A DNA stretch of 64,000 nt from Rathayibacter agropyri (GTDB taxonomy: Bacteria > Actinomycetota > Actinomycetes > Actinomycetales > Microbacteriaceae), in contig NZ_JABRPL010000001.1 in the NCBI RefSeq assembly GCF_013249015.1, forward strand, positions 310,001 to 374,000. The letters run 5' to 3'. The translations under genes were made by a program, and so were the position numbers. Positions 32,773-42,422 of the stretch are shown here, piece after piece. Every line of letters starts with the position of its first letter. The stretch's first letter is position 1. Under the pieces are notes generated by a model that worked only from the letters and a program-made list of their open reading frames with translations, was not told the origin of the DNA and did not search any database.

Positions 32773-33803
32773 GCGGCGAGGCGCTGCAGCATTCCGGCCC
32801 CTTCCGGGCGGGCGACCGCGTCCAACTCACGGGTCCGAAGGGGCGGATGAACACCATCACGCTCGTCCCCGGCAGGGTCTTCCACACCCATCGAGGAGGC
32901 ATCGAGCACGACACGGTGATCGGCCTGCCCGATGGTTCCGTGGTCACCAACACCGTGGGCGTCGAGCATCTGGCATTGCGACCTCTCCTCGCCGACTTCG
33001 TGATGTCAATGCCGCGCGGCGCGGCCATCGTCTACCCAAAGGACGCCGCGCAAATCCTGGCCCTGGCCGACGTCTTCCCGGGTGCTCGGGTGGTTGAGGC
33101 GGGTGTCGGCTCCGGTGCCCTCTCGCTGTGGCTGCTGCGAGCCGTCGGCCCCTCCGGCCGGCTCTCGTCGTTCGAGCGAAGGGAGGAGTTCGCCGAAGTG
33201 GCGCACGCCAATGTCGAGACCTTCCTCGGCTACACCCCCGATAACTGGACCGTCACCGTGGGCGATCTCGTGGAGGCGCTTCCCGCTACCGTGCAGGCGG
33301 GCGAGGCCGACCGTGTCATCCTCGACATGCTCGCCCCGTGGGAGTGCCTCGACGCAGCCGCCGACGCACTCACGCCCGGGGGAGTGCTGCTCTGCTACGT
33401 CGCCACCGTGACGCAGCTCTCTCGGGTGGCCGAGGCTATCCGCGGCTCTGGTCTGTTCACCAACCCGGCCTCCAACGAGACGATGGTGCGCGGCTGGCAC
33501 GTCGAGGGTCTCGCGGTCCGCCCCGATCACCGGATGATCGGCCACACCGGCTTCCTGATTACCGCCCGCCGTCTGGCTCCGGACACCGTTCTCCCCGAAC
33601 TCAAGCGCCGTCCCTCCAAGACCGACTTCAGCGACGAGGACGTCGAGGTGTGGACTCCCGGAGCCCTCGGCGAGCGTGCCGTCAGCCCGAAGAGCCTGCG
33701 TAAGCGGGTGCGCGAGTCGGCGACCAGCGCCGAGCTGTCACGCGCCAGGGGGTTCGCCGAGGAGGAGGCCGCCGCTCCCGGCAGTGACGAGGGCATCCTC
33801 TAA
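32769..33803 (+). CDS. trmI: tRNA (adenine-58-N1)-methyltransferase
   Basis: TrmI makes m1A58 in the T-loop of tRNAs using S-adenosylmethionine. The 344-residue protein has the N-terminal beta domain (FRAGDRVQLTGPKGRMNTI), the SAM-binding motif VVEAGVGSGALSLWLLRAVG, and the catalytic-region motif DRVILDMLAPWE. It is longer than the roughly 280-residue norm because of a charged C-terminal tail. It overlaps the HAD gene upstream. In mycobacteria and relatives trmI also lies near the proteasome-related genes, as here. Confidence 0.94.
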   Translation: MSGEALQHSGPFRAGDRVQLTGPKGRMNTITLVPGRVFHTHRGGIEHDTVIGLPDGSVVTNTVGVEHLALRPLLADFVMSMPRGAAIVYPKDAAQILALADVFPGARVVEAGVGSGALSLWLLRAVGPSGRLSSFERREEFAEVAHANVETFLGYTPDNWTVTVGDLVEALPATVQAGEADRVILDMLAPWECLDAAADALTPGGVLLCYVATVTQLSRVAEAIRGSGLFTNPASNETMVRGWHVEGLAVRPDHRMIGHTGFLITARRLAPDTVLPELKRRPSKTDFSDEDVEVWTPGALGERAVSPKSLRKRVRESATSAELSRARGFAEEEAAAPGSDEGIL

Positions 33804-33870
33804 GCTGTTCCCGGCCTCCGGGCCGTCCGCCTTCGGGCGTCACCACTCACTCCCGTCGAATCGAGGACCC

Positions 33871-34833
33871 GTGCGCAGGACCACCGCGCTCATCGCCAGC
33901 ATCGGCATCGTTGCCGCCCTCACCGGATGTTCCGCGTCCACCTCGACGGCCGACTGCGACGCTCCCTTCTCCTCCGGGGACTCCTCGTCGGCGATCAGCG
34001 CGGCCGGTGACTTCGGTGTCAAGCCGGACGTGTCTGTCCCCACTCCGCTCAAGGCGAAGGGCACTCAGGTGAGCACGCTGATCCCGGGCTCGGGCACCCC
34101 GCTCGAGAAGGGCCAGCTCGTCACGATCGACTACACGCTCATCAACGGGGCCGACGGTACCGTGCTCGAGACCTCGCCCTACGACGGATCGCGCCCTGCG
34201 CGTTTCGGTGTCGGCGGTGCCGGCCTAGTCGGTCTGAACGAGGGCCTGCTCTGTACACAGGTCGGCTCGCGGGTGGCGATCGCCATTGCACCGGAGGACG
34301 GCTTCGGCAACTCCTCGGCACAGCTCGGCATCTCGCCGGACGACACCCTCGTGCTCGTGGCCGACGTGCGCTCGGCCTCGCTTGCCCGCGCGAATGGCGC
34401 AGCGCAGCCCACGCCCGACGGAGTCCCCACCGTCACCCTCGGTGATGACGGCCGACCCGGCCTCGCGAAGCCCTCCGGCGATGCTCCGACCGATCTGCGC
34501 ATCGCCCAGCTTAAGAAGGGCGAGGGCGAGGTGATCGCGGAGGGCGATCAGGTCGTCGTGGCCTACACCGGCTGGAAGTGGAGCGATGGCACGGTGTTCG
34601 ACTCCAGCTGGGAGAAGGGCGCCCCCGCTGTCTTCACCGCCGCCGACGGATCGACCACCAAGGGCGGCGTCATCCCCGGATTTGCGAAGGCGCTGATCGG
34701 CCAGCCTGTCGGCTCCCAGGTGATCGCGGTCATCCCGCCGGACCAGGGCTACGGCGCCCAGGGCTCGCCCCAGGGCGGGATCCCCGGTGGCGCAACCCTG
34801 ATCTTCGTCGCCGACATCCTCGGAAAGGCCTGA
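33871..34833 (+). CDS. Lipoprotein with two FKBP-type peptidyl-prolyl isomerase domains
   Basis: An extracytoplasmic folding factor anchored to the membrane. The signal peptide ends in the lipobox ALTGC (Cys20). Two FKBP domains follow: the first with GQLVTIDYTLINGADGTVLE and APEDGFGNSSAQ, the second with GDQVVVAYTGWKWSDGTVFD, GVIPGFAKALIGQPVGSQ and GGATLIFVADILGKA. The C-terminal copy keeps more of the canonical pocket (YTGW, FDSS, IPGF). It has 320 residues from the GTG at 33871; CGAGGA lies just upstream. It may help fold Tat- or Sec-exported proteins. Confidence 0.92.
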   Translation: MRRTTALIASIGIVAALTGCSASTSTADCDAPFSSGDSSSAISAAGDFGVKPDVSVPTPLKAKGTQVSTLIPGSGTPLEKGQLVTIDYTLINGADGTVLETSPYDGSRPARFGVGGAGLVGLNEGLLCTQVGSRVAIAIAPEDGFGNSSAQLGISPDDTLVLVADVRSASLARANGAAQPTPDGVPTVTLGDDGRPGLAKPSGDAPTDLRIAQLKKGEGEVIAEGDQVVVAYTGWKWSDGTVFDSSWEKGAPAVFTAADGSTTKGGVIPGFAKALIGQPVGSQVIAVIPPDQGYGAQGSPQGGIPGGATLIFVADILGKA

Positions 34834-34859
34834 CCCGGCCCGGCCCTAGACTGGAGGGC

Positions 34860-35870
34860 GTGCCTGCCGACGCCCCGTCCTCGAGCCGCGTCCCGGCCGA
34901 GGAGCGTCTGTTCAACCTCGTGCTCGCTCTTGTCGCGGCTGAGAACGGGCTCACCAAGACCGACGTCCTCTCGACGGTCCAGGGCTACCGCCAGCGGTCG
35001 GGCCGGGGAGACCGGGCCGCGCTCGAGCGCCAGTTCGAGCGCGACAAGGACGATCTGCGCGAGCTCGGCATTCCGATCGAGACCGTGGATGCTCCTGGCG
35101 ATCCCGGTAATACGCAGACCGTGCGCTACCGCATCGCGAAGCGAAGCTACGATCTCCCGGCCGACCTCACGTTTGACCCGGAGGAGCTCGCGCTACTCCG
35201 CCTCGCCGGGGCGGTCTGGCGCGAGGGCACCCTGTCTGCAGAGTCTCGGCGCGCGCTGATCAAGCTCCGTTCGATCGGGGTCGGGTCGATCGACCCGGTC
35301 ATCGGGATCAGCCCGTCGATCCGCGTCAGGGAGGCGTCCTTCGAGCCGCTGAATGCCGCTCTGGATCGCGGACAGGTCGTGCGCTTCCCCTACCTCAAGC
35401 CCGGAGGCGACAAGCCGCGTGTGCGGACCGTCCAGCCTCGCGCGCTCGTGAACCACCAGGGCCGCTGGCATCTGCACGGCTGGGACGAGGCGGCCGAGGG
35501 CACTCGAACCTTCCTCCTCTCGCGCATCGTCGGACCGGTCGTGGCGACGGGGCGGGCTGCCCCGGCCATCGAGGGCGACCATGCAGCGACTGCACTCGCT
35601 CAGCTCGACGAGATCCTCGAACGCACGAGTGCGCTGCTGTGGGTCGCCGCCGACTCCGACGCCGCGCTGCGCCTCGGCGGACGGGCGGAAGCCGCGGGCG
35701 AGGGCCAGGACACCCTCCGGCTGCACTACACCGACGCCGACGTGCTCGCCGACGAGCTCGCCGGCTACGGGCCGGAAGTGCGAGTGGTCGAGCCGTCCGA
35801 GCTGCGCCGTCGCGTGACAGACCGGCTCCGCCGCATCCTGGCCGATCACGGAGGTAGCGACGATGCCTAG
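34860..35870 (+). CDS. pafB: WYL-domain transcription regulator PafB
   Basis: PafB pairs with PafC to activate LexA-independent DNA-damage genes. The 336 residues comprise an N-terminal helix-turn-helix (RLFNLVLALVAAENGLTKTD), the central WYL core (VVRFPYLKPGG, GRWHLHGWDEAAEGTRTFLL) and a WCX domain. The GTG at 34860 lies exactly 7 nt after TAGACT, a TAnnnT hexamer, though GGAGGG also sits just upstream. It overlaps pafC by 8 nt, as usual for this pair. Confidence 0.92.
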   Translation: MPADAPSSSRVPAEERLFNLVLALVAAENGLTKTDVLSTVQGYRQRSGRGDRAALERQFERDKDDLRELGIPIETVDAPGDPGNTQTVRYRIAKRSYDLPADLTFDPEELALLRLAGAVWREGTLSAESRRALIKLRSIGVGSIDPVIGISPSIRVREASFEPLNAALDRGQVVRFPYLKPGGDKPRVRTVQPRALVNHQGRWHLHGWDEAAEGTRTFLLSRIVGPVVATGRAAPAIEGDHAATALAQLDEILERTSALLWVAADSDAALRLGGRAEAAGEGQDTLRLHYTDADVLADELAGYGPEVRVVEPSELRRRVTDRLRRILADHGGSDDA

Positions 35871-36861
35871 ACCGCGCACCCTCCAGGCTCGCGACCGCCT
35901 TGCCGTGCTGCTCTCGCTCGTCCCCTACCTTCTCGACCGCGGGCGCGTCTCCGTCAGCGAAGTCGCCGAGCACTTCGAGATTCCGGAGGAGGAGGTGCGG
36001 CGCGCTGTCCGCCTCATTGCCGTCTCCGGCATCCCGGGCGAGACCGCGCAGTACCAGGCGAACGACCTCTTCGACATCGGCTGGGACGACTTCGAGGAGA
36101 ACGATCACATCGTTCTGACCCAGCAGGTCGCGATTGACGACTCGCCTCGGTTCTCGGCGCGGGAGGCGGCGGCACTGATCGCCGGGATGCAGTACCTCGC
36201 AGCCCTGCCCGAGAACCAGGGCAACGACCGCATTGCCTCGCTGATGGGCAAGCTCTCGCGGGGCGCCTCCAGTGCACCGAGCGCGGTCGCCGTCTCGCGC
36301 GGCATCGGAGCGGACAGCTCGGTGGCCCTCCTGCGCACTGCGATGGCCTCGGCGACCCAGGTCGCTTTCGACTACCGCAGCGCGCGCGGCGACACAGAAT
36401 CGCGCCTCGTTGACCCCTTCGTCCTCGAGTCCGTCGACCGAGACTGGTACCTGCGGGGCTGGGACCACCTGCGCGAGGGGGTGCGGACGTTCCGGGTCGA
36501 CCGGATGCGCTCGCTCCGGGACATCGGAACTCCGATCGTGCGCCGGCGTAACGAGGTCACGCTGTCGGAGCGGTTGTTCGAGGCCTCGGCGACCGACCTG
36601 GTCGTGGAGCTGAGAGTGGCGCCGAGCGCCGTCGTGCTGCTGGGCGACTACGTGGCCGACGCCGAGTTCCCCGACCCGGCGGCGGGGGAGGAGGACCGCG
36701 GTGTCCTCGTGCGCCTCCGAGTCGCGCATCTACAGGGTGTGACCCGGCTGGTCGCCTCCCTCCCCGGTCTGGTGACGGTCGTTGCGCCCGCGGAAGCGCG
36801 GGCCGCGGTAGCCGAGTGGGCACGAGCCGCGCTGGTCGCGAATGAGGAGGAGCAGTCGTGA
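35863..36861 (+). CDS. pafC: WYL-domain transcription regulator PafC
   Basis: The partner of PafB in the mycobacterial-type DNA-damage response. The 332-residue protein has a DNA-binding N-terminus (DRLAVLLSLVPYLLDRGRVS, VAEHFEIPEEEVRRAVRLI), the WYL core (VAFDYRSARGDTESRLVDPF, DWYLRGWDHLREGVRTFRVD) and a WCX domain ending VAPAEARAAVAEWARAAL. It overlaps pafB upstream and the small membrane protein downstream (GTGA), so the three are translated together. Confidence 0.92.
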   Translation: MPRPRTLQARDRLAVLLSLVPYLLDRGRVSVSEVAEHFEIPEEEVRRAVRLIAVSGIPGETAQYQANDLFDIGWDDFEENDHIVLTQQVAIDDSPRFSAREAAALIAGMQYLAALPENQGNDRIASLMGKLSRGASSAPSAVAVSRGIGADSSVALLRTAMASATQVAFDYRSARGDTESRLVDPFVLESVDRDWYLRGWDHLREGVRTFRVDRMRSLRDIGTPIVRRRNEVTLSERLFEASATDLVVELRVAPSAVVLLGDYVADAEFPDPAAGEEDRGVLVRLRVAHLQGVTRLVASLPGLVTVVAPAEARAAVAEWARAALVANEEEQS

Positions 36862-37187
36862 CGTGGTGGTCGTGGATCGTGATCTGGCTGGGTCTGGCAC
36901 TCGGCGCGATCGCCATGCTTGTTCTCTTCGCGCTCTCCTACTGGCGCAGGGGACGTGCCCTGCTCAGGCAGATGTCAGAGGTGACCGAGATGCTCGAGGC
37001 GCTGAGCCCCGGGAGCATCGACCCTCTACCGCCGCGGCCACCGTCGTCCCTGTTCGTCGATCGCAACGCCGTCCGGCGGGCTCATGAAGCCCGGCGCGAC
37101 TCCCGGCGCGACAGGATTGACCTTCGCCGGTCCGCGACGCTCGAACGGGGTAAGCTCCTGGTACACCGCAACCGACAAATGAAGTGA
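36858..37187 (+). CDS. Single-pass membrane protein of the paf-tat cluster
   Basis: A 109-residue protein of unknown function. Residues 3-27 ([20 protein letters not shown]) form one membrane segment, followed by a cytoplasmic basic tail with a coiled-coil-like stretch and many Arg residues ([20 protein letters not shown]). It overlaps pafC (GTGA) and ends 7 nt before tatA. Similar small proteins lie at this place in other actinobacteria; a link to Tat export is only suggested by position. Confidence 0.7.
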   Translation: MTWWSWIVIWLGLALGAIAMLVLFALSYWRRGRALLRQMSEVTEMLEALSPGSIDPLPPRPPSSLFVDRNAVRRAHEARRDSRRDRIDLRRSATLERGKLLVHRNRQMK

Positions 37188-37194
37188 GTCTGCA

Positions 37195-37470
37195 ATGTTC
37201 GCTGGCCTCCAGGGGTGGCACCTCCTCATCATCCTCGCCGTGATCCTCCTGCTGTTCGGTGCTCCCAAGCTCCCGCAGCTCGCCCGCAGTGTTGGGCAGT
37301 CGATGCGGATCTTCAAGAGCGAGGTCAAGACCATGAAGGACGAGGACGGCACCGAGCGCCGTGAGTCGGCCGACGGTTCGACCGGCACTGTGCCCGGCGC
37401 CTCGGGGACGACCACCGGCTCGACGTCTGGCACGGGTTCGACCACGCCGCCCGAGTCCCCGCTCAAGTAA
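37195..37470 (+). CDS. tatA: Sec-independent protein translocase subunit TatA
   Basis: TatA oligomerises to let folded proteins cross the membrane. The 91 residues show the expected N-terminal membrane helix ([20 protein letters not shown]), the FGxxKLP hinge, an amphipathic helix ([20 protein letters not shown]) and a Ser/Thr/Gly-rich acidic tail. The stop overlaps the tatC start by one base. Tat substrates in this window include the LamG hydrolase at 56-58 kb, which has an SRRAIL signal. Confidence 0.95.
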   Translation: MFAGLQGWHLLIILAVILLLFGAPKLPQLARSVGQSMRIFKSEVKTMKDEDGTERRESADGSTGTVPGASGTTTGSTSGTGSTTPPESPLK

Positions 37471-38291
37471 TGACGTCTGTGGCATCGAAGAAGCCACGGA
37501 CGAAGCGGTCGAAGAATCCCGATGGACGTATGTCGCTCGGGTCTCATCTGATCGAACTTCGCAATCGGCTTTTTAAGTCGGCGATCGCGATCGTTGTCGC
37601 ATGTATTGCCGGCTGGTTCGTGTCGGAGTGGGTCTTCGAGTCGCTGAAAGCACCTATCTCCGAGGTGGCTGCCAGCCAGGGTAAGGAGGCGATCCTCAAC
37701 TTCCCGACGATCGCCGGCGCCTTTGACCTGCGTCTGCAGATTGCACTTACCGTCGGCCTCGTGCTGGCCAGCCCTGTCTGGCTCTACCAGATTTGGGCCT
37801 TCCTCGTCCCCGGGCTCACGCGCAAAGAGATGAAGTACGGCCTCGGCTTCATTCTGACGGCGATCCCGCTGTTTTTTGCGGGCTGCGCTGCCGGCTGGTT
37901 CGTCTTCCCGCACATCGTCGAGCTGCTGACGAGCTTTACGGGGAGCGATGCGGCGAGCTTCCTCGACGCGAAGATCTACTACGAGTTCGTGCTCAAGCTC
38001 GTCTTGGTCGTCGGCATTGCGTTCGTGCTGCCGGTGTTCCTCGTTCTGCTCAACTTCCTCGGCGTCCTGTCCGGAATGCTGATTCTCAAGTCGTGGCGAC
38101 TCGCGATCATGGCCATCGTGTTGTTCACGGCGGTGGCCACTCCGGCCGCTGACCCGATCTCGATGTTCCTGCTGGCGATCCCGATCATCTTCCTGTTCTT
38201 CCTCGCCTGCGGGATCGCGATCCTGCACGATCGGCGTGTCGCCAAGCGTCAGCTGGTGTTCGACGGCAGCCCCTCCGACCTGCCGGCGTGA
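37470..38291 (+). CDS. tatC: Sec-independent protein translocase subunit TatC
   Basis: TatC is the twin-arginine signal receptor. The 273-residue protein has six membrane helices and the conserved N-terminal segment GRMSLGSHLIELRNRLFKSA, then FVVPGLT-like AFLVPGLTRKEMKYGLGF and the conserved loop region before helix 5. A basic N-terminal extension precedes helix 1. It overlaps tatA by one base and helY by GTGA, so export and helicase genes are co-translated. Confidence 0.95.
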   Translation: MTSVASKKPRTKRSKNPDGRMSLGSHLIELRNRLFKSAIAIVVACIAGWFVSEWVFESLKAPISEVAASQGKEAILNFPTIAGAFDLRLQIALTVGLVLASPVWLYQIWAFLVPGLTRKEMKYGLGFILTAIPLFFAGCAAGWFVFPHIVELLTSFTGSDAASFLDAKIYYEFVLKLVLVVGIAFVLPVFLVLLNFLGVLSGMLILKSWRLAIMAIVLFTAVATPAADPISMFLLAIPIIFLFFLACGIAILHDRRVAKRQLVFDGSPSDLPA

Positions 38292-40729
38292 CCGATCTGT
38301 CTCCCGCAGAGCGCTTCGCAGCGTTCCGAACCCGACAGGGTCACGCGAGGGTCGAGGCGTTTCGCTCGACCCTCGCTTTCGACCTCGATCCGTTCCAGTA
38401 CGAGGCGTGCTGCGCGCTCGATGACGGTCGCAGTGTTCTCGTTGCGGCCCCGACGGGCGCAGGCAAGACGGCCGTCGCCGAGTATGCGATTCATCTCGCA
38501 ATGCAGGATCCATCGGCGAAGGTCTTCTACACGACGCCGATGAAGGCGCTCAGCAATCAGAAGTTCCAGGAGTTCGTAGGCGACTACGGAGCATCCGAGG
38601 TCGGGCTGCTCACGGGCGACTCGAACGTCAACGCCCGGGCGCGGATCGTCGTCATGACGACCGAGGTGCTGCGCAACATGCTCTACGCCGATTCCGATCT
38701 GCTGCGCGATCTCGCGTATGTGGTGATGGATGAAGTGCACTATCTCGCCGACCGCTTCCGCGGCGCTGTGTGGGAGGAGGTCATCATTCACCTCCCGCAG
38801 CGAGTTCGGCTGGTCTCGCTGAGCGCGACAGTGTCGAACGCCGAGGAGTTCGGGGACTGGCTCCAGACGGTACGTGGCGAGACCGAAGTGATCGTCTCGG
38901 AGGAGCGGCCGGTTCCACTCGATCAGCACGTGCTCGTCGGCGGCAAGCTCGTCGACCTGTTCGATTCGTCGGGGCGCGCAGCGACGAATCGCGTGAATCC
39001 CGAACTCGCCAGGATGGCGCAGGGGGGCTCTCGAGTCGAGCGCGGGGCCCGGGGTGGCCGTGGTAGTGGACGCGGCGGCCGTGGACGTTATCCCGAGGCG
39101 CGGACCGAGGACCTCGTCCTGCGCTCGGACGTCGTCGAGATCCTTCGAGGAAAGAACCTGCTGCCGGCCATCTTCTTCGTCTTCAGCCGCGCGGGCTGCG
39201 ATCAGGCGGTCCGCCAGGTGCTCCGCTCGGGTATCCGGTTGACGGAACGGCACGAGCGCGAGGAAATCCGGGCCATCGTCGAGGAACGCTGCCGGACGAT
39301 CCGCGACGAGGACCTGGCCGTTCTCGGCTACTGGGAGTGGCTCGACGGCCTCCAGCGCGGCGTCGCTGCTCACCACGCCGGCATGCTTCCCGCGTTCAAG
39401 GAAGTCGTCGAGGAGCTGTTCCTCCGCCGGCTGGTCCGCGTGGTCTTCGCGACCGAGACCCTCGCGCTCGGCATCAACATGCCGGCTCGCACCGTCGTGC
39501 TCGAGAAGCTCGAGAAGTTCAACGGCGAGGCCCGCGTGCCGATCACGCCGGGGGAGTACACCCAGCTCACCGGCCGGGCCGGGCGTCGCGGTATCGACGT
39601 CGAGGGCCACTCCGTCATCCAGTGGCGCGGCGGGATGGACCCGCAGGCGGTCGCGTCGCTCGCGTCGCGCCGTACCTACCCGTTGAACTCGAGCTTCCGG
39701 CCGAGCTACAACATGGCGGCGAACCTCATCGAGCAGTTCGGCCGCCTCCGCACGCGCGAGATCCTCGAGTCGTCTTTTGCGCAGTTCCAGGCCGACCGCT
39801 CCGTCGTCGATCTCGCGCGCCGGGTGCGGCAGCAGGAGGAGTCGCTGGAGGGCTACGTCACCGCGATGCAGTGCCATCTCGGCGACTTCGAGCAGTACGC
39901 CGCGATTCGCCGGGAGATTGGCGACCTCGAGCGCAGGGGAGCGGTGCGGGGAGAATCGGCCTCGCACTCCGAGCGCGAGAAGCGCCAGGCGCAGCTGACG
40001 AGCCTCCGTCGGCGGATGAAGGCTCACCCGTGCCACGCGTGCTCGGATCGGGAGCAGCACGCCCGCTGGGCCGAGCGCTGGTGGAAGCTGCGACGCGAGA
40101 CCGACGAGATCGAGCGCCAGATCCGTTCGCGCACCGGAGCGGTCGCCCGCGTCTTCGACCGCATCACCGACGTGCTGCTGGAGTTGGGCTACTTCCGGCG
40201 GGATGACGTCGGCGAATTCTCACTCACGCCGAACGGGCGAACGCTGCGTCGGATCTACGGCGAGCGTGATCTGCTGGTCGCCGAGTGCCTCCGCAAGCAG
40301 GCCTGGACCGAGCTCGATCCGGCGGGCTTGGCCGCTATGGCCTGCTGCCTCGTCTTCGAGCCGCGCCGTGAGGAGGGAACGCTCGGCGAGCAGTTCCTCC
40401 CTCGCGGGACCTTTCCCGACGCGCTCGAGAAGACGCAGCTGCTCTGGGCCCGCCTTGATGACGTGGAGCGCGAGCACCGGCTGCCGGGCAGCACCCCGAT
40501 CTCGACGAGCCTCGCGCTCGCGATGAACATGTGGGCAAAGGGCATGCCGCTCGATACGGTGCTGCGCGAATCCGACATGGCTGCCGGCGACTTCGTGCGC
40601 TGGGCCAAGCAGACCATCGATCTGCTCGACCAGCTCTCGGTGGTTGCCGAGGGCAAGGTCGGTCGGGCCGCCAGGACGGCGCTCGACCTGGTGCGCCGCG
40701 GCATCGTTGCATACTCGACGGTCGCATGA
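38288..40729 (+). CDS. helY: DExH-box helicase, Ski2/HelY-like
   Basis: A large RNA-type helicase (813 residues) typical of actinobacteria, next to tatC as in mycobacteria. Motif I is AAPTGAGKTAVAEYAI, motif II VVMDEVHYL (DEVH), motif III LVSLSATVSN, motif VI QLTGRAGRRGID. An Arg/Gly-rich insertion (RGGRGSGRGGRGRYPEA) at about residues 255-271 may bind RNA. The C-terminal helical region carries a CHACSDREQHARWAERWW segment typical of the family. The GTG start overlaps tatC. Its cellular role is not settled; RNA turnover is the common view. Confidence 0.92.
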   Translation: MTDLSPAERFAAFRTRQGHARVEAFRSTLAFDLDPFQYEACCALDDGRSVLVAAPTGAGKTAVAEYAIHLAMQDPSAKVFYTTPMKALSNQKFQEFVGDYGASEVGLLTGDSNVNARARIVVMTTEVLRNMLYADSDLLRDLAYVVMDEVHYLADRFRGAVWEEVIIHLPQRVRLVSLSATVSNAEEFGDWLQTVRGETEVIVSEERPVPLDQHVLVGGKLVDLFDSSGRAATNRVNPELARMAQGGSRVERGARGGRGSGRGGRGRYPEARTEDLVLRSDVVEILRGKNLLPAIFFVFSRAGCDQAVRQVLRSGIRLTERHEREEIRAIVEERCRTIRDEDLAVLGYWEWLDGLQRGVAAHHAGMLPAFKEVVEELFLRRLVRVVFATETLALGINMPARTVVLEKLEKFNGEARVPITPGEYTQLTGRAGRRGIDVEGHSVIQWRGGMDPQAVASLASRRTYPLNSSFRPSYNMAANLIEQFGRLRTREILESSFAQFQADRSVVDLARRVRQQEESLEGYVTAMQCHLGDFEQYAAIRREIGDLERRGAVRGESASHSEREKRQAQLTSLRRRMKAHPCHACSDREQHARWAERWWKLRRETDEIERQIRSRTGAVARVFDRITDVLLELGYFRRDDVGEFSLTPNGRTLRRIYGERDLLVAECLRKQAWTELDPAGLAAMACCLVFEPRREEGTLGEQFLPRGTFPDALEKTQLLWARLDDVEREHRLPGSTPISTSLALAMNMWAKGMPLDTVLRESDMAAGDFVRWAKQTIDLLDQLSVVAEGKVGRAARTALDLVRRGIVAYSTVA

Positions 40730-42270
40730 TGCCGCTCTTTCCTCCGCCCGACGGGCGGATCGTTCCTCTGTGGGTCGCGCTTCCCCTCGCCGCGCTCGGT
40801 GGTGCCGTGCTCGACCGCGGATTCCCCGACTCCGATATCTGGCCGCTCGCGATCGTCGGCGCCGCAGCGATCCTGTTCGCCCTCGGAGGGCGCGGCTTCT
40901 GGAGCGGGGCTCTCGTGGGCTTGGTCGGTGGCGGTGTCTTCTGGGCCGTACACATCTCGTGGCTCACCCTCTATCTCGGCCCCGTCCCGTGGGCGGCCCT
41001 CGCGGGTTTGCAGGCGATTTTCTTCTCGCTCTCGGCGGGTCTGATGGCCGTCGTCTCGACGCGCGGTCATCGGGTCTGGACAGGCCCGCTCGGCCGGATG
41101 GTCGGCATCCCCGCCCTCCTTGCTGCGCTATGGATCGGGCGCGAGACGATCACGAACGTCTGGCCCTACGGTGGCTTCGCCTGGGGTCGACTGGCGATCT
41201 CACAATCGCTGAGCCCGCTTTCAGGCCTCGCGGCCTGGGTGGGCTTCGCCGGCCTCGGGTTCGTGGTCGCATTCCTGGCTGCCGTGCTGGCGCAGGCCGT
41301 GCGCGACGTCTCGGTGCCCGCCTCCGCCAGGGTGACCGCCGTCGCCGGATTCGCCGTTGCCGCGATGGTCTTTCCGGCTTGGCCGGCACCAACGGAGGGG
41401 ACGACGCGCATCGCAGCCGTGCAGGGCGACTCCGACGCGGGACTGTTCTCGCAGAGCTACCGGGGGCAGATCCTCGAAGACCACACTTCCGCGACGCTGC
41501 CGATCCTCGATCAGACCGTCGACATGGTGGTGTGGCCCGAGAATGGCGTCGACATTGATCCGACCCAGAACGCCCGGTCGGCCGCCGTGCTCGATTACCT
41601 CAGCCGCAGCATGAACGTGCCGTTCATCGTCGGGACGATCACGAACCCCTCCAACGATGTCTTCTACAACAGCTCGCTGCTCTGGAAGGCGGGGGAGGGG
41701 GCGGTCCAGGTCTACGACAAGGCGCATCCGGTGCCCTTCGCCGAGTACATGCCGGACCGGGCCTTCTGGCGCCTGTTCGCGCCCGACCTCGTCGACCTCG
41801 TTAGCCGCGACTACTCGATCGGGACCCGGTCGAACGTCTTTGACGTGAACGGCGTGCTCGCGGGCATCGCGATTTGCTTCGATATCTCGGACGACGCACT
41901 GACGAACGCCATGATCGACGGGGGAGCGCAGGTCATCCTCGGGCAGACCAATAACGCCGACTTCGGACGGACGGACGAGAGCGTCCAGCAGCTGGCGATC
42001 GCGCGTCTCAAGGCCATCGAGACCGGGCGCAGCGTCGTCAATATCTCGACGGTCGGGACCAGCGCCATCATCGGCCCGGACGGCGCGACGATCGACTCCC
42101 TGACCTGGTTCGAGCCCGGTGTCATGGTGGACGACGTTCCCCTCGCCTCCACCACGACCCCGGCTGTGGGGTGGGCGCGACAGCTGGGCTGGTATTTCCT
42201 GGCCGCCGGTCTTGTCGGTGTGGTGTCGTTCGTCCTACGGACTCGCGAGCCGCGACGCCGTTCCCGCTGA
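40726..42270 (+). CDS. lnt: Apolipoprotein N-acyltransferase
   Basis: Lnt adds the third acyl chain to lipoproteins at the outer face of the membrane. The 514-residue protein has an N-terminal block of about six membrane helices, then the carbon-nitrogen-hydrolase domain with the catalytic triad VVWPENG (Glu), VYDKAHPVPFAEYMP (Lys) and GIAICFDIS (Cys), and a final membrane helix. ATG-ATG at 40726/40729 overlaps the helY stop. Clients in this window include the FKBP lipoprotein and the sugar-binding lipoprotein. Confidence 0.93.
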   Translation: MMPLFPPPDGRIVPLWVALPLAALGGAVLDRGFPDSDIWPLAIVGAAAILFALGGRGFWSGALVGLVGGGVFWAVHISWLTLYLGPVPWAALAGLQAIFFSLSAGLMAVVSTRGHRVWTGPLGRMVGIPALLAALWIGRETITNVWPYGGFAWGRLAISQSLSPLSGLAAWVGFAGLGFVVAFLAAVLAQAVRDVSVPASARVTAVAGFAVAAMVFPAWPAPTEGTTRIAAVQGDSDAGLFSQSYRGQILEDHTSATLPILDQTVDMVVWPENGVDIDPTQNARSAAVLDYLSRSMNVPFIVGTITNPSNDVFYNSSLLWKAGEGAVQVYDKAHPVPFAEYMPDRAFWRLFAPDLVDLVSRDYSIGTRSNVFDVNGVLAGIAICFDISDDALTNAMIDGGAQVILGQTNNADFGRTDESVQQLAIARLKAIETGRSVVNISTVGTSAIIGPDGATIDSLTWFEPGVMVDDVPLASTTTPAVGWARQLGWYFLAAGLVGVVSFVLRTREPRRRSR

Positions 42271-42329
42271 CGGGTGAGAAACGGCTCCTCTGGGCACGCA
42301 TCACACAGGATGGGCGTGAGGGAAATGCG

Positions 42330-42384
42330 GAAGGCCTCCTGAGTTGGTGCGAGTCCTTCGACTCGCATCGTCCCGGAGGCCTTC
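42330..42384. terminator. Long hairpin between convergent lnt and rbpA
   Basis: GAAGGCCTCC (42330-42339) pairs exactly with GGAGGCCTTC (42375-42384). An inner stem (TGCGAGT / ACTCGCA) closes on a CCTTCG-type loop. The position between two convergent stops fits a shared bidirectional terminator. Confidence 0.8.
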
Positions 42385-42422
42385 TCGTCGTCACCCTGAC
42401 GGCGACGTCGTAGGCACCGGCT

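Noticed and set aside
38249-40060. 603-codon antisense frame over helY
   Set aside because: It mirrors helicase codons, has no start with a ribosome site and no recognisable domain.
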